Position numbers and translations under genes: made by a program | The notes under the pieces: model-generated | The model's input: the letters and a program-made list of their open reading frames with translations, nothing else | Told to the model about the DNA's origin: nothing | Databases searched by the model: none | Part shown: positions 16,733-27,017 of the stretch, piece by piece | Position numbering within the stretch: position 1 is the stretch's first letter | How the letters are laid out: each line of letters begins with the position of its first letter | Assembly: GCA_020718225.1 (NCBI GenBank) | Contig: DYSO01000007.1 | Span: 1 to 43,265, forward strand | DNA length: 43,265 bases | Direction of reading: 5' to 3' | DNA from: Draconibacterium orientale | Lineage (GTDB): Bacteria > Bacteroidota > Bacteroidia > Bacteroidales > FEN-979

Positions 16733-19333
16733 ATGAATGAATTAACTATACCCTGGCGTATCGTATGGCGCTTCGTCCTTTTCAGTGTACCGATCCTCTT
16801 TTTTCCGGTAGCGATGGTTGCCCAGCAATGCAATGATATTACCTTAAGCGATTCAAGAAAATTATATGAAAACGGAAAGTTCATTGACGTTATTCAAAAA
16901 CTGCAACCTTGTATAACCGATGGGTTCAGTGAAAGGCAAAAGGTCGAAGCCTACCGTCTTTTAGCGATGACCCATATTGCCACCGACTCGGTTGCCCAGG
17001 CGACAAAGGAAACAAATTCCATTCTGGAGATAAATCCATCGTATGAACCCAACCTGTTTGACCCTCCCGCATTTATTCAACTTGTGAACTCCCTGAAGTT
17101 AGCCGGGGGTACCCAGTTTGTCACTTCCGTTTCTAAAAAAGCCGAATCCATTTTTGAAGCCCCTGCAACCATCATTGTGATCACCCGCGATGAGATCAGA
17201 AAACGGGGTTATAACGACCTGATTGAATTGCTGAAAGATGTACCAGGGTTTGATCTGTCGATGTTCTATGGCCCTGAATATACCAATGTTTATCAACGCG
17301 GTTTCCGGCAGAATAACACCGAAAAAACCTTGCTCCTGTTCGATGGTATTGAAGAAAATGACCTTTGGACCAATTGGGCTTACATTGACCGACAATACCC
17401 CCTTTCCAACATCGAACGGGTTGAAATTATTTACGGGCCTGCTTCGACTATGTACGGGCCCAATGCCTTTGCCGGCGTTATCAACGTCATCATGCAAAAC
17501 TCTGTAGATGCAATACAACCGGGTAAAAGCATCGGCATCAGCGCCAATGTCGATTACGGGACCTATAACACGCAAACGGTGGATCTCAGCATATCGGGAA
17601 AACGGCGCAACCTATCATTTACGGTCACCGGTCGTCTTTTTCACTCAGATGAAATGAACTTGTCAAGCCAATCCTATTTTAACTACGATCCCGATGTTTA
17701 CAATGGTGTCAACTATAATAAACTGTTGGATATCACTACCGGCGCAAAGCAGTACCTGATTGACAACAACCTTCCCTTTATCAGTCCCTTATATTCCATT
17801 TCGTACGACACCAATCAGCTAACCCTGACCCCTTTCGGGGCAGAAACTGCACGAAATCTTGATAAATCAGGTTATAGTCAGGTTGTAAATGGCCATCAAA
17901 TCGGTTTTTCAAATCAAACCAGAAGTTGGCTGCTTAATGGAAAAATCAACATCGGACATTTTACCATTGGTTTTCAGACCTGGAAATACAGTCGTGGGGG
18001 GACGACCCAATATACCGATACCTATGTTGCCGGATCAGATAATGGTTTTAACTGGATACCCCAACTGAGTTATTTTTTCGCGAAATATGATAACCAGATC
18101 AGTGACAAAATCTTTTTTTCAAACCTGACCACTTACCGGATCCATGCAGTTAACGAAGCGACCAGTTTTGTCTCTGTTTCCAATTATGCCCGCGGAAATA
18201 AAAAGCTCACCGATCTTGTCAATAATAAAGCACCGGCCTGGATTACCTTATATATGTATGAGATTTCCAAACAACTTCGTACCGAATTTAAGGTAATTTA
18301 TCGTCCGGTATCAAGATTTGATCTGGTTTCGGGGTTGGAAATCAGGAACAGTACGCTTCAGGGGGCTTATTATACGAGCCTTACATCCACCCCCGAAGAT
18401 TCAGCCGTAATCCTTCCGTCGCCGAAAGGCGGGAATGAATTTAACGTCTGGGACCTGGGTGTATATTCCCAGGGAACTTTTCAGGCGTTCCGTCATCTTA
18501 AAATTACCCTGGGGCTCCGCTACGACTACAACCGGGTTCGCAATAATGATGGATTCGGTAATGAACTCAGCTCTCGTTTTGCCGTGGTTTACTCCCCGGG
18601 AAAATTTACCTTCAAGGCCATATATGCCAGAGGGATCATGAATGTATCGAACTGGACAAAATATTCGGCAGCAGGAAACCGTATCCCCAATCCCACCCTG
18701 AAAACAGAAAACATGCAAAACATTGAAGTCAGTGCAGGGTTCAGGCTAAATAAGGCTTTTCATGCCGACGTTACGGTGTATCGCGACTTTATCGACAACG
18801 TTGTAGGTACCGTAAAAGTTGAAGGTACTTCCGGAAAAATTCAAAATCAGAATATTGGTGAATTCCGGATTACCGGCATAATGGCCAATGCAATGGTTCA
18901 GATCGAATCGTTTTCAGCCTATTTCAACTATACTTTTTGCGACCCAAAACAAATCTACTCTGAAGCAGGAAAGATCAATAACCGGGTGGGGGATATCTCC
19001 AGTCACCAATTTAATATCGGAGCCGACAAGATGTTTTTTGACCAACTGAATGTCAACCTGCGCCTGAATTTTGTCGGAAACCGCCCTACCGGCGAAGGCA
19101 CCACCGTTCCCCTGAATTTTGATGTCTTTCCGACAACTGCAGTCCTTAACGGGGCCATCACATACTCCAATAAAAAGCTGGTTCCCGGTCTTGCACTGCA
19201 ATTGGTCTGCAATAATATTTTTAACGCCACCTATTATGATCCCGGAACCAAAGCTGCCGATGGCGTTAATAGTCCGACGGCAATCTTACAACGGGACCGG
19301 CATTTTTTGATCCGGTTATCCTATGATTTATAA
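16733..19333 (+). CDS. TonB-dependent receptor with N-terminal TPR-like extension
   Basis: Plug SIFEAPATIIVITRDEIRKRGYNDLIELLKDVPGFD, RVEIIYGPASTMYGPNAFAGVINVI; C-terminal beta-barrel ending RHFLIRLSYDL; signal-like N-terminus. Confidence 0.92.
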   Translation: MNELTIPWRIVWRFVLFSVPILFFPVAMVAQQCNDITLSDSRKLYENGKFIDVIQKLQPCITDGFSERQKVEAYRLLAMTHIATDSVAQATKETNSILEINPSYEPNLFDPPAFIQLVNSLKLAGGTQFVTSVSKKAESIFEAPATIIVITRDEIRKRGYNDLIELLKDVPGFDLSMFYGPEYTNVYQRGFRQNNTEKTLLLFDGIEENDLWTNWAYIDRQYPLSNIERVEIIYGPASTMYGPNAFAGVINVIMQNSVDAIQPGKSIGISANVDYGTYNTQTVDLSISGKRRNLSFTVTGRLFHSDEMNLSSQSYFNYDPDVYNGVNYNKLLDITTGAKQYLIDNNLPFISPLYSISYDTNQLTLTPFGAETARNLDKSGYSQVVNGHQIGFSNQTRSWLLNGKINIGHFTIGFQTWKYSRGGTTQYTDTYVAGSDNGFNWIPQLSYFFAKYDNQISDKIFFSNLTTYRIHAVNEATSFVSVSNYARGNKKLTDLVNNKAPAWITLYMYEISKQLRTEFKVIYRPVSRFDLVSGLEIRNSTLQGAYYTSLTSTPEDSAVILPSPKGGNEFNVWDLGVYSQGTFQAFRHLKITLGLRYDYNRVRNNDGFGNELSSRFAVVYSPGKFTFKAIYARGIMNVSNWTKYSAAGNRIPNPTLKTENMQNIEVSAGFRLNKAFHADVTVYRDFIDNVVGTVKVEGTSGKIQNQNIGEFRITGIMANAMVQIESFSAYFNYTFCDPKQIYSEAGKINNRVGDISSHQFNIGADKMFFDQLNVNLRLNFVGNRPTGEGTTVPLNFDVFPTTAVLNGAITYSNKKLVPGLALQLVCNNIFNATYYDPGTKAADGVNSPTAILQRDRHFLIRLSYDL

Positions 19334-20222
19334 ATATCCGACCATGGCATCAATGAAAAAAATTGTTGACCCATCCTCAATCTGGGGCGAACTATACGAA
19401 CCTGTCAAACCAAAATTGAATTCAGGAAGCGGTCTCCGGGTTGTTCTTTTTGTGAGTTGTAATTGCGGGAATACCGTTTTAAAATGTCTCTCCCTTTTCG
19501 AAAAAAAACATCCCAGCCTCCTGGATATCACTGCTGTTGTCACCGATGACCCGGTGGACCCTAACGCGCGGATATCGCTAAAAAAGAGGATCTGGGGCCA
19601 ATACACACCTGCCGAAAGAAGCAAACTAAAGGAAAAAATCATCGGTACTTCAATGGACATCGGGATTCCCTGTTATACCGGCGCTGTTAAAAATGAATAT
19701 TTCCGCAATCTTTATCGTTCCTGGAACCCTGAAGTTCTGATCATGTTTTGTTTTGGACAAAAACTGGATTCATTTCTTTATACTTTTCCTGTTTATGGCG
19801 CTTATAATTTTCATCCATCCGATCTTCCAAAACAAATAGGGGCTGGCACACAACCTTTTCAAAATGCCATCCGTAACGGATTGAAAACCTCCCCCATGGT
19901 CATTCATCAGGTAACTGAACTCATTGATATGGGTCAAATAACCGGAGTTTCAACGCCGATAAATATCTGTCTGGCGGATGGCGCTTACCCCAAAAGCCTG
20001 TTGACCCTGCTGGAAAAAATTACAAGCATTGGAGGATGGATGAGTGTCCAGCTGATTGCAGAAATCATCGAACGGAAAAAAAAGGGGCTGAACGGACCCG
20101 TGGAGTGGATCGACTTCGATAAAATTCTGCCGGAAAATATCAAACAATTATTGATGTCGCCGGCTACAAACGACCTGACCGAGATGTATGATGTGCCCCT
20201 TCATCCCTTATTAGCCCAATGA
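19323..20222 (+). CDS. Stand-alone formyltransferase-like protein
   Basis: YNFHPSDLPKQIGAG...NAIRNGLKTSPMVIHQVTELIDMGQITG resembles the formyl_trans_N core (N-x-HPS and catalytic-type D in IDMGQI); alternative start at 19344. Confidence 0.75.
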   Translation: MIYKYPTMASMKKIVDPSSIWGELYEPVKPKLNSGSGLRVVLFVSCNCGNTVLKCLSLFEKKHPSLLDITAVVTDDPVDPNARISLKKRIWGQYTPAERSKLKEKIIGTSMDIGIPCYTGAVKNEYFRNLYRSWNPEVLIMFCFGQKLDSFLYTFPVYGAYNFHPSDLPKQIGAGTQPFQNAIRNGLKTSPMVIHQVTELIDMGQITGVSTPINICLADGAYPKSLLTLLEKITSIGGWMSVQLIAEIIERKKKGLNGPVEWIDFDKILPENIKQLLMSPATNDLTEMYDVPLHPLLAQ

Positions 20223-23200
20223 CAATAACATCCATGGGACAAAAAATTGAACTCTCGAAAATCCTGAATATCCGCCCAGGGGAATTTAAACCTGTTGCGC
20301 TTCTGATGGCATTTTCGTTTTTTATCGGACTGTCACTTACTTTTTATTTTACTGCATCCAATGCCATTTTCCTGAAACATTTTTCACCACAGATGATCCC
20401 GGTGTCTTTTATCGCTTCCGGCATCATTGTCTGCCTGGCCTGGTGGCTTTTTTCACATTTTGATAAAAAATCAAGCCTCTCCGGACAGGTCTTTCTTAAA
20501 TTTTTATTTGTTTTTATCACCGTCCTGGCCATCAGTATCGGGGTCTGGGTTTTCGACACAAGCTGGCTTGCCTTTATTATGTACACCTGGGTAAGGGTTA
20601 TGGTTTATATTACCCTGGTCAATTTCTGGGGCGTAGCCGGCAAGCTGTTTAATCTGCGCCAGGGAAAACGAATTTTTGGACTGATCAGCATTGGGGAAGT
20701 CATTTCAATCATCATCGGATATTTTTCCATTCCGCTCTTGCTCCATTTTCTGAAAGCCCCCGATCTGCTCTTCCTCGCTTCGGCTTCACTGCTTATTTGT
20801 CTGATTATGGTAGTTGTCATTTTCAGAACATTTAATGATCAGCTCCAGTCAGGTAAAGCTCCGGCTACCCGGGAAAAAGCATTGGCTGAATCGGAATGGA
20901 ATTACTGGAACCTTCTGAAGAAGCCCTATTTCCTGCTGATTTCAATGATGGCCTTGTTGCCTATTTTCGGATACCTGTTTATTGATTTTTTATTTCTTGC
21001 CCAAACCAAACGTGAATTTGACAATAATCCGGAAACCATTGCCCGGTTCTTCGGAATTTTTCTTGGTTTTGTTGCCATCGTTGAACTCGTTTTTAAACTT
21101 ATTTCCGGAAGGTTCCTGAATAAATATGGGTTGAAACCAAGTCTGTTGTCTTTACCGGTTATTCTGATTTTCAGCATCCTGTTGGCCACCCTTTTTGGTT
21201 CTTTATACGGAACCATGGGGATGTTTTTTGCTTTTATTGCCCTGGCGAGGCTTTTCGAAAGGTCCATCCGTGGCGCAGTGTATGAACCCGCCTTCCAATT
21301 GTTGTATCAACCTGTTCCTGCCGTACAAAGGCTTCCTTTCCAAAATCAGATTGAAGGGATTCCCAAAGCGCTCGGTACGGTGATTACAGGCGCAACCATT
21401 CTTTTGCTTTCAAGTATCCCTCAGTTTGGGCTGGTATCTTTCAACTGGATTTTTATTCTTGTTCTCGGTTTGTGGATCTGGGTATCGTATAAAATGTACG
21501 AAGAGTACCGCAACATACTCAAATCAAAACTGATTGGATTAAAGAGGGAAGAGCGGAGGGAAGGGGAACCAATAACCCCCTTTATCAGTGAATCGTTATC
21601 TTCAGCCGGTGAAAATCAGTTTCAGGCACTGTATGATTTTTACGATAAAGTGGATCCGGCAGGGATTGACCATATCCTTGAAACCACATTCAACAATTCA
21701 CCGGTTAACATCCAGAAAGCCATTCTTGAAAAAATCAGGGATAAACAATATGTTCCGGCACTGGGTTTTGTTGAAAATCTCTGCGATCAAAACGATGCTT
21801 TATGGCATGAAACCATTGAAGAAACAAGGACTATCCTCCGGGAAGCCGAAGATCTTCCATTCGATTACCTGGTCTTATTAGCCCACGATGAAGATGCAGG
21901 AAAACGGCTTCGTGCAGCCCGTTTGCTTGGCTTTTCAGGTCGCTATAACACCTATAAGCTCCTGATCAACCTGATCAAAGACCCCGATCCCGAAGTAAAA
22001 AAGGCAGCCCTGATCTCAGCCGGCCGGATCAAACGGTACGAACTATGGCACTATATGATCGAAAACCTGATCGATCCTGAATTCTCCAACATTGCCGGTG
22101 TTGCTGTTAAAATTACCGGAGAACCCATCCTGACCGACTTGGACCGGTTTTTCGACAAGATATCCGACCACAAACAGTCTCAGCAGCAAATTATCGAAAT
22201 TATTGCATCCATTGGAGGGGAAAAATCAATTCGTATCCTTCGCGAAAAAATCAATTATCCCGACAAAGATATCCGCTATCAGATTTTAATATCACTCAGC
22301 AACCTCGAATACCACGCTTCGGTTTCCGAGATTCCTTCCATCCGTCAAACCATTGAAGAATCCGTTGAAACCATGGTTTGGCTAATGGCATCCATCATCG
22401 ACGTCAGCGGGTTGAATGAAACTGTGCACCTGCGCCAGGCCCTGATGGATGAAATGGAAAATAAAAAAGAGCAGATTTTCCTTCTGCTTTCCCTTATATA
22501 TGAACACGGTACCATCAGGCATATACGCGAAAATATTGAAAGCCCCGACAACAATGCAAAAATTTATGCGCTTGAGATTTCCGACATGATGATTTCAGAG
22601 GAAATCAAAGAGCTGTTCTTCCCGATATTTGAAGATATATCCATTCATGAAAGACTCAATCGGTTTAGCAACCGGTTCCCTCAGGAAAAACTGACCTTTC
22701 AGGAACGGGTTTCGGATATCATTAACAAAGATTATACGAAAATCAACAAATGGACCAAAGCCTGCGCCATTGCCATTTACGATCAACCGGGCATTCCCCT
22801 GCCTGACAGCGCCATTGAAATGTTAGAAGCCAACTTTGTCAACCCCGATCTCATGTTGGGTGAACTTGCCGCCTGGATCCTGTTTCAACGCAGTCAAAAG
22901 AGCTTTGACAATATGATCAAACGTTTTGAGAAAAAAGAGCCGTTGCGATCGGAAAAGATGCAAAACCGGATAAAACAGCTATCCATATTGAAAGATATCA
23001 CAATATTCCAAAAAGTGATAACACTGAAAAACACACCACTGTTTTTTCCCCTGCCTGAAATAGAAATCGTTCATTTTCTTTCACGCATCCTGGAAAATTC
23101 TCAGGGAAAAGAGAGGGGTTCCTCCCGGGAAACTGGCACTCATGACGACAACTGGGTTATTCCGGTCGGTACGGGGGAACCATTGCGAATTCCGTGGATC

Positions 23201-23278
23201 AATTTATATGAAACAATGGCAGGAAACCCCATCCTGATTGAACGGTTTGTCAGGATTTTTTTTAATAATAATGCATAA
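20219..23278 (+). CDS. MFS/NTT (ATP-ADP translocase)-like membrane protein with HEAT repeats and degenerate cNMP-binding-like C-terminus
   Basis: About 12 hydrophobic segments in the first 430 aa, then HEAT-like units (RLRAARLLGFSGRYNTYKLLINLIKDPDPEVKKAALISAGRI); ATGA overlap with upstream gene. Confidence 0.75.
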   Translation: MTITSMGQKIELSKILNIRPGEFKPVALLMAFSFFIGLSLTFYFTASNAIFLKHFSPQMIPVSFIASGIIVCLAWWLFSHFDKKSSLSGQVFLKFLFVFITVLAISIGVWVFDTSWLAFIMYTWVRVMVYITLVNFWGVAGKLFNLRQGKRIFGLISIGEVISIIIGYFSIPLLLHFLKAPDLLFLASASLLICLIMVVVIFRTFNDQLQSGKAPATREKALAESEWNYWNLLKKPYFLLISMMALLPIFGYLFIDFLFLAQTKREFDNNPETIARFFGIFLGFVAIVELVFKLISGRFLNKYGLKPSLLSLPVILIFSILLATLFGSLYGTMGMFFAFIALARLFERSIRGAVYEPAFQLLYQPVPAVQRLPFQNQIEGIPKALGTVITGATILLLSSIPQFGLVSFNWIFILVLGLWIWVSYKMYEEYRNILKSKLIGLKREERREGEPITPFISESLSSAGENQFQALYDFYDKVDPAGIDHILETTFNNSPVNIQKAILEKIRDKQYVPALGFVENLCDQNDALWHETIEETRTILREAEDLPFDYLVLLAHDEDAGKRLRAARLLGFSGRYNTYKLLINLIKDPDPEVKKAALISAGRIKRYELWHYMIENLIDPEFSNIAGVAVKITGEPILTDLDRFFDKISDHKQSQQQIIEIIASIGGEKSIRILREKINYPDKDIRYQILISLSNLEYHASVSEIPSIRQTIEESVETMVWLMASIIDVSGLNETVHLRQALMDEMENKKEQIFLLLSLIYEHGTIRHIRENIESPDNNAKIYALEISDMMISEEIKELFFPIFEDISIHERLNRFSNRFPQEKLTFQERVSDIINKDYTKINKWTKACAIAIYDQPGIPLPDSAIEMLEANFVNPDLMLGELAAWILFQRSQKSFDNMIKRFEKKEPLRSEKMQNRIKQLSILKDITIFQKVITLKNTPLFFPLPEIEIVHFLSRILENSQGKERGSSRETGTHDDNWVIPVGTGEPLRIPWINLYETMAGNPILIERFVRIFFNNNA

Positions 23279-23282
23279 TTGA

Positions 23283-26200
23283 ATGACTATGAATAAATTG
23301 CTCATTCCCCTCCTCTTTTATTTTCACGTGGGTTTGTGCATGGCACAAACAGGACAACAGGGCGAAAACGGACATCCTTTTGTAAAAAACTTTGATGCCA
23401 ATCAATATAAAGCGCATGCACAGAATTTTGCTGTCGCACGCGATCATAACGGGATCATGTATTTTGGAAATTTTGCCGGTATCCTTCAGTATGATGGTGA
23501 ATTCTGGAAATTAATACCAACTGAAAAAACAACCCGGGTCACAGCGCTTGCCACCGACAGCGCAGGAAGGGTTTATGTCGGGGCACGGGGCGAACTGGGT
23601 ATGCTGGTCCCCGACAATGAGGGTTCGATGATATTTTCAAGCTTAATAAATCGTTCAAAAGAAGAGCTGGGGTTTCTGGATGTTTTCAGGATTTTTCCTA
23701 CCCGGGATGGTATCTGTTTTCTTACTAAAAAAAAGATTTTCATCCGGAATGAAGGTATTATGGAGACCTTTAATCCGGGAGATGAAATTATCGCGGGATT
23801 CTATTTAAACAACCGCCTGTATCTTCAGCTGAAATCCAAAGGATTGGCGCTCTTCGCAAACAGAAAGCTGACGCCCATTCCCGGAGGTGATTTTTTTGCC
23901 GGCGCCATCGAAATCAAATCCATGCTCCCCTTCGCCCACAACGAAATATTGATAGCCAGCGGGACCCAGGGTCTCTACCTCATGGATTCAACAGGAATCA
24001 GGCAATTCAAAACCAATGCCGATGACTCCTTCAGGAAAAGTGTCATCACCTCCGGGGCTGTCTTAAAAGATAGCACTTATGCCTTTGGTACCTCCCGTCA
24101 GGGGATTATCATCCTTTATCCAACGGGATCGATAAAACTGGTCATTGATAAAAAGGCCAATCTTCTTGATCAGAATGTACAGGAACTCTTTGCCGATGAG
24201 AACAACATTCTATGGGCAGCCCTCAACAACGGGATTTCAATGGTCGAAATTCCGGCGCCCCTAAACTATTTTGACGATAATTCGGGATTGAACGGAAGTG
24301 TCAACCACATCATCCGGTTCAAAGGACAGTTGTATGTTTCCACATACCAGGGACTATTCTGGTACGACAGAAATAATCTGGGTTTTAAATCGTTCCCCCA
24401 GATCATTACAGCCTGCTGGGGTGTGGTTCCGTTTGGAGATGAACTGCTTGCTGCAACTTCGCAGGGGATTTTCAGCATCAGGGGAAACAATGTACATTTA
24501 ATCAAAGATGGATTTACCATGTCGCTGATCCGTTCTTCCCTTGATCCATCGCTTTTCTTAACCGGTGAAATGGGTGGGTTTTTTAGCCTGAAAAACAAAA
24601 ACGGCTCCTGGACATTGCAATTAATTGACGCATCGGAGGAGGAAATCACAGATTTACAGGAAGATTCTACAGGCGCCATTTGGGCTGCAACGCTGACCAA
24701 AGGTGTTTTTCGCTATACGATTGGCAGCCAAACCTCCGAATATTTCAACGAAACATCAGGATTACCCGAAACAGCAGGGAGTACCATCAATATTCTGAAC
24801 GGCAAGGTCACCGTGTCAACCCGCCAGGGTGTCTATCTTTTCGACGATAAAACCCGTTCGTTCCATAAAATCTATCTGACAGAAAACGATACGACCAACG
24901 AAGGCCAGTGGTATTCTTTTATTACCGAAACGAAAGATGGCAACCTTTGGGTAAATGCAGGCGATGAAACCCAACTCACTTTGCTGAAAAAACAAGGAAA
25001 GTGGTACAAACGGGAACAAACGCCATTTCTTCCCATTGACGACTGGGTTATCTGGGCCATGTACCCCGAAGATGACGGTGCGTCATGGTTCGGCGGGCCC
25101 AATGGCCTGCTCAAATATGATCCGTCAGTAAAACTTCAAAATCTTGACCCATGGCCAACACTGATACGACAGGTCACCACAAAGGACGATTCCGTGCTTT
25201 TTTCAGGATTGGCCGGACAAACCATCCTGCCATACAAGTATAATTCACTGAGGTTTGAATTTTCGGCGCCATTTTATTCTGCATTGGGAGAAAACCAGTA
25301 CCGTTATCTGCTCGAAGGATTTGAAGAGACATATTCCGATTGGTCGGCCCAATCACATAAGGAATACACAAACCTGCCCAAGGGAGATTATATTTTTCGT
25401 GTCCATGCCCGTAATGTTTATAACCGGATCAGCAAGGAGGCAACCTTCAGTTTCAGGATCCTTGCCCCCTGGTATTCCACCTGGTGGGCCTTTTTATTGT
25501 ACACCATCCTCGCAGGCGGCCTTATGTATCTCATTCTGATCTTAAGAAACCGTCAGTTATTAAAAGAGAAAAAAGCCCTGGAACAAAAAATTTCAGAACG
25601 TACGGCAGAAGTTGTTCAGCAAAAAGAAGAAATCGAAAAACAATCGGAAGAGTTGGCCAATAAAAACGATGAACTTGAAAAAATCAACATTGTTGTTAAA
25701 GCCATCAATTCTGAAATCAACTTTGCCAATTTGCTTCAATCGCTCCTCGAAAAAACCAGGATGATTAAATCGGTCGATAAATCGACTGCGCTGGTATTCG
25801 ATAAAACCTTGAACACCTTTAAATTCAAAGCCAGTTTCGGTTGGGATATCAACATACTGGAGGAGGTAACCCTTTCCCTGGCCCAGGCTGAAAAACGATA
25901 CCTGAAAAATGCAGAAGAAATTTTCGAAGATATTTTCCTCAAAACCGATTTTTCATCACTTGACGATATCGCTGTTTTAAATCAACTGGGCCTTCCCAAA
26001 TCCATGCTGGTACTGGTCATTAAAGTTGAAAACAAGGTGGAAGCCTTCCTGATACTCGAAAACATGAACCGCAGCAATGCCTTTGAAAACAGGGACCTGA
26101 GTTTTATCAGAAATTCAAAAGAGCATATTATCTCGGCATTTATCAAAACCCGGATACTTGAAGACCTTCAACAAACGCTGCAAAACCTGAAAGAGACCCA

Positions 26201-27014
26201 GGACCAACTCATCCAATCAGAAAAACTGGCCTCTCTGGGGGCGTTGACTGCCGGGATCGCCCACGAAATTCAAAACCCGCTCAATTTTGTAAACAATTTT
26301 TCCTCCCTTTCCGGTGAACTGGCCGGCGAACTCGACGTATTTATCAGGGAGATCAAAGATCAGATCCCTGCCGATAAATACGAGGACGCTGCCGAAGTGA
26401 TCGGAATGATCAAGGGAAATGTCATGAAGATTAACGAACATGGAAAACGCGCCGAAAGTATTGTAAAAGGGATGCTCCAGCATTCACGGGGCAGAAGCAG
26501 CGAATTCGAAGAGGTAGATATCAACAACATGGTAGCCGAATATGTTAACCTGGCTTATCACGGGATGCGGGCCAAAGACAAAAGCTTTAACACCAGTATC
26601 AAAACACAACTCGACCCCGCCGTGGGAAAAGCCCGTGTTGTTCCTCAGGACCTGAGCCGGGTTATTCTCAATATTGTCAATAATTCCTGTTATGCGCTCG
26701 ATGAAAAGACGAAAAAACACCTCCCGGGTTTCAACCCTGAAGTGGTTATCAGCACATTGAAAGTAAACGATAAAATAGAAATCCGGATTAAAGACAACGG
26801 GACCGGCATCCCCGACCATGTGATCGAAAAAATATTCAACCCTTTCTTCACTACAAAACCTACCGGGAAAGGAACGGGTTTGGGCCTTTCCATGAGTTTC
26901 GATATTGTAACCCAAATCCACAAAGGCAAACTGGAAGTAAAATCAAAAGAGGGTGAATTTACCGAATTCATCCTCACCATTCCCGAACGCCAACCACAAG
27001 AAACCCGGACCTGA
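23283..27014 (+). CDS. Two-component sensor histidine kinase (periplasmic beta-propeller, Y_Y_Y, TM, GAF-like, HisKA, HATPase)
   Basis: Signal peptide; propeller repeats; EGFEETYSDWSAQSHKEYTNLPKGDYIFRVHARN (Y_Y_Y); HEIQNPLNFVNNFSS H-box; VILNIVNNSCYAL N-box; DNGTGIPDHV; GKGTGLGLSMSFDIV. Confidence 0.93.
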   Translation: MTMNKLLIPLLFYFHVGLCMAQTGQQGENGHPFVKNFDANQYKAHAQNFAVARDHNGIMYFGNFAGILQYDGEFWKLIPTEKTTRVTALATDSAGRVYVGARGELGMLVPDNEGSMIFSSLINRSKEELGFLDVFRIFPTRDGICFLTKKKIFIRNEGIMETFNPGDEIIAGFYLNNRLYLQLKSKGLALFANRKLTPIPGGDFFAGAIEIKSMLPFAHNEILIASGTQGLYLMDSTGIRQFKTNADDSFRKSVITSGAVLKDSTYAFGTSRQGIIILYPTGSIKLVIDKKANLLDQNVQELFADENNILWAALNNGISMVEIPAPLNYFDDNSGLNGSVNHIIRFKGQLYVSTYQGLFWYDRNNLGFKSFPQIITACWGVVPFGDELLAATSQGIFSIRGNNVHLIKDGFTMSLIRSSLDPSLFLTGEMGGFFSLKNKNGSWTLQLIDASEEEITDLQEDSTGAIWAATLTKGVFRYTIGSQTSEYFNETSGLPETAGSTINILNGKVTVSTRQGVYLFDDKTRSFHKIYLTENDTTNEGQWYSFITETKDGNLWVNAGDETQLTLLKKQGKWYKREQTPFLPIDDWVIWAMYPEDDGASWFGGPNGLLKYDPSVKLQNLDPWPTLIRQVTTKDDSVLFSGLAGQTILPYKYNSLRFEFSAPFYSALGENQYRYLLEGFEETYSDWSAQSHKEYTNLPKGDYIFRVHARNVYNRISKEATFSFRILAPWYSTWWAFLLYTILAGGLMYLILILRNRQLLKEKKALEQKISERTAEVVQQKEEIEKQSEELANKNDELEKINIVVKAINSEINFANLLQSLLEKTRMIKSVDKSTALVFDKTLNTFKFKASFGWDINILEEVTLSLAQAEKRYLKNAEEIFEDIFLKTDFSSLDDIAVLNQLGLPKSMLVLVIKVENKVEAFLILENMNRSNAFENRDLSFIRNSKEHIISAFIKTRILEDLQQTLQNLKETQDQLIQSEKLASLGALTAGIAHEIQNPLNFVNNFSSLSGELAGELDVFIREIKDQIPADKYEDAAEVIGMIKGNVMKINEHGKRAESIVKGMLQHSRGRSSEFEEVDINNMVAEYVNLAYHGMRAKDKSFNTSIKTQLDPAVGKARVVPQDLSRVILNIVNNSCYALDEKTKKHLPGFNPEVVISTLKVNDKIEIRIKDNGTGIPDHVIEKIFNPFFTTKPTGKGTGLGLSMSFDIVTQIHKGKLEVKSKEGEFTEFILTIPERQPQETRT

Positions 27015-27017
27015 CCC

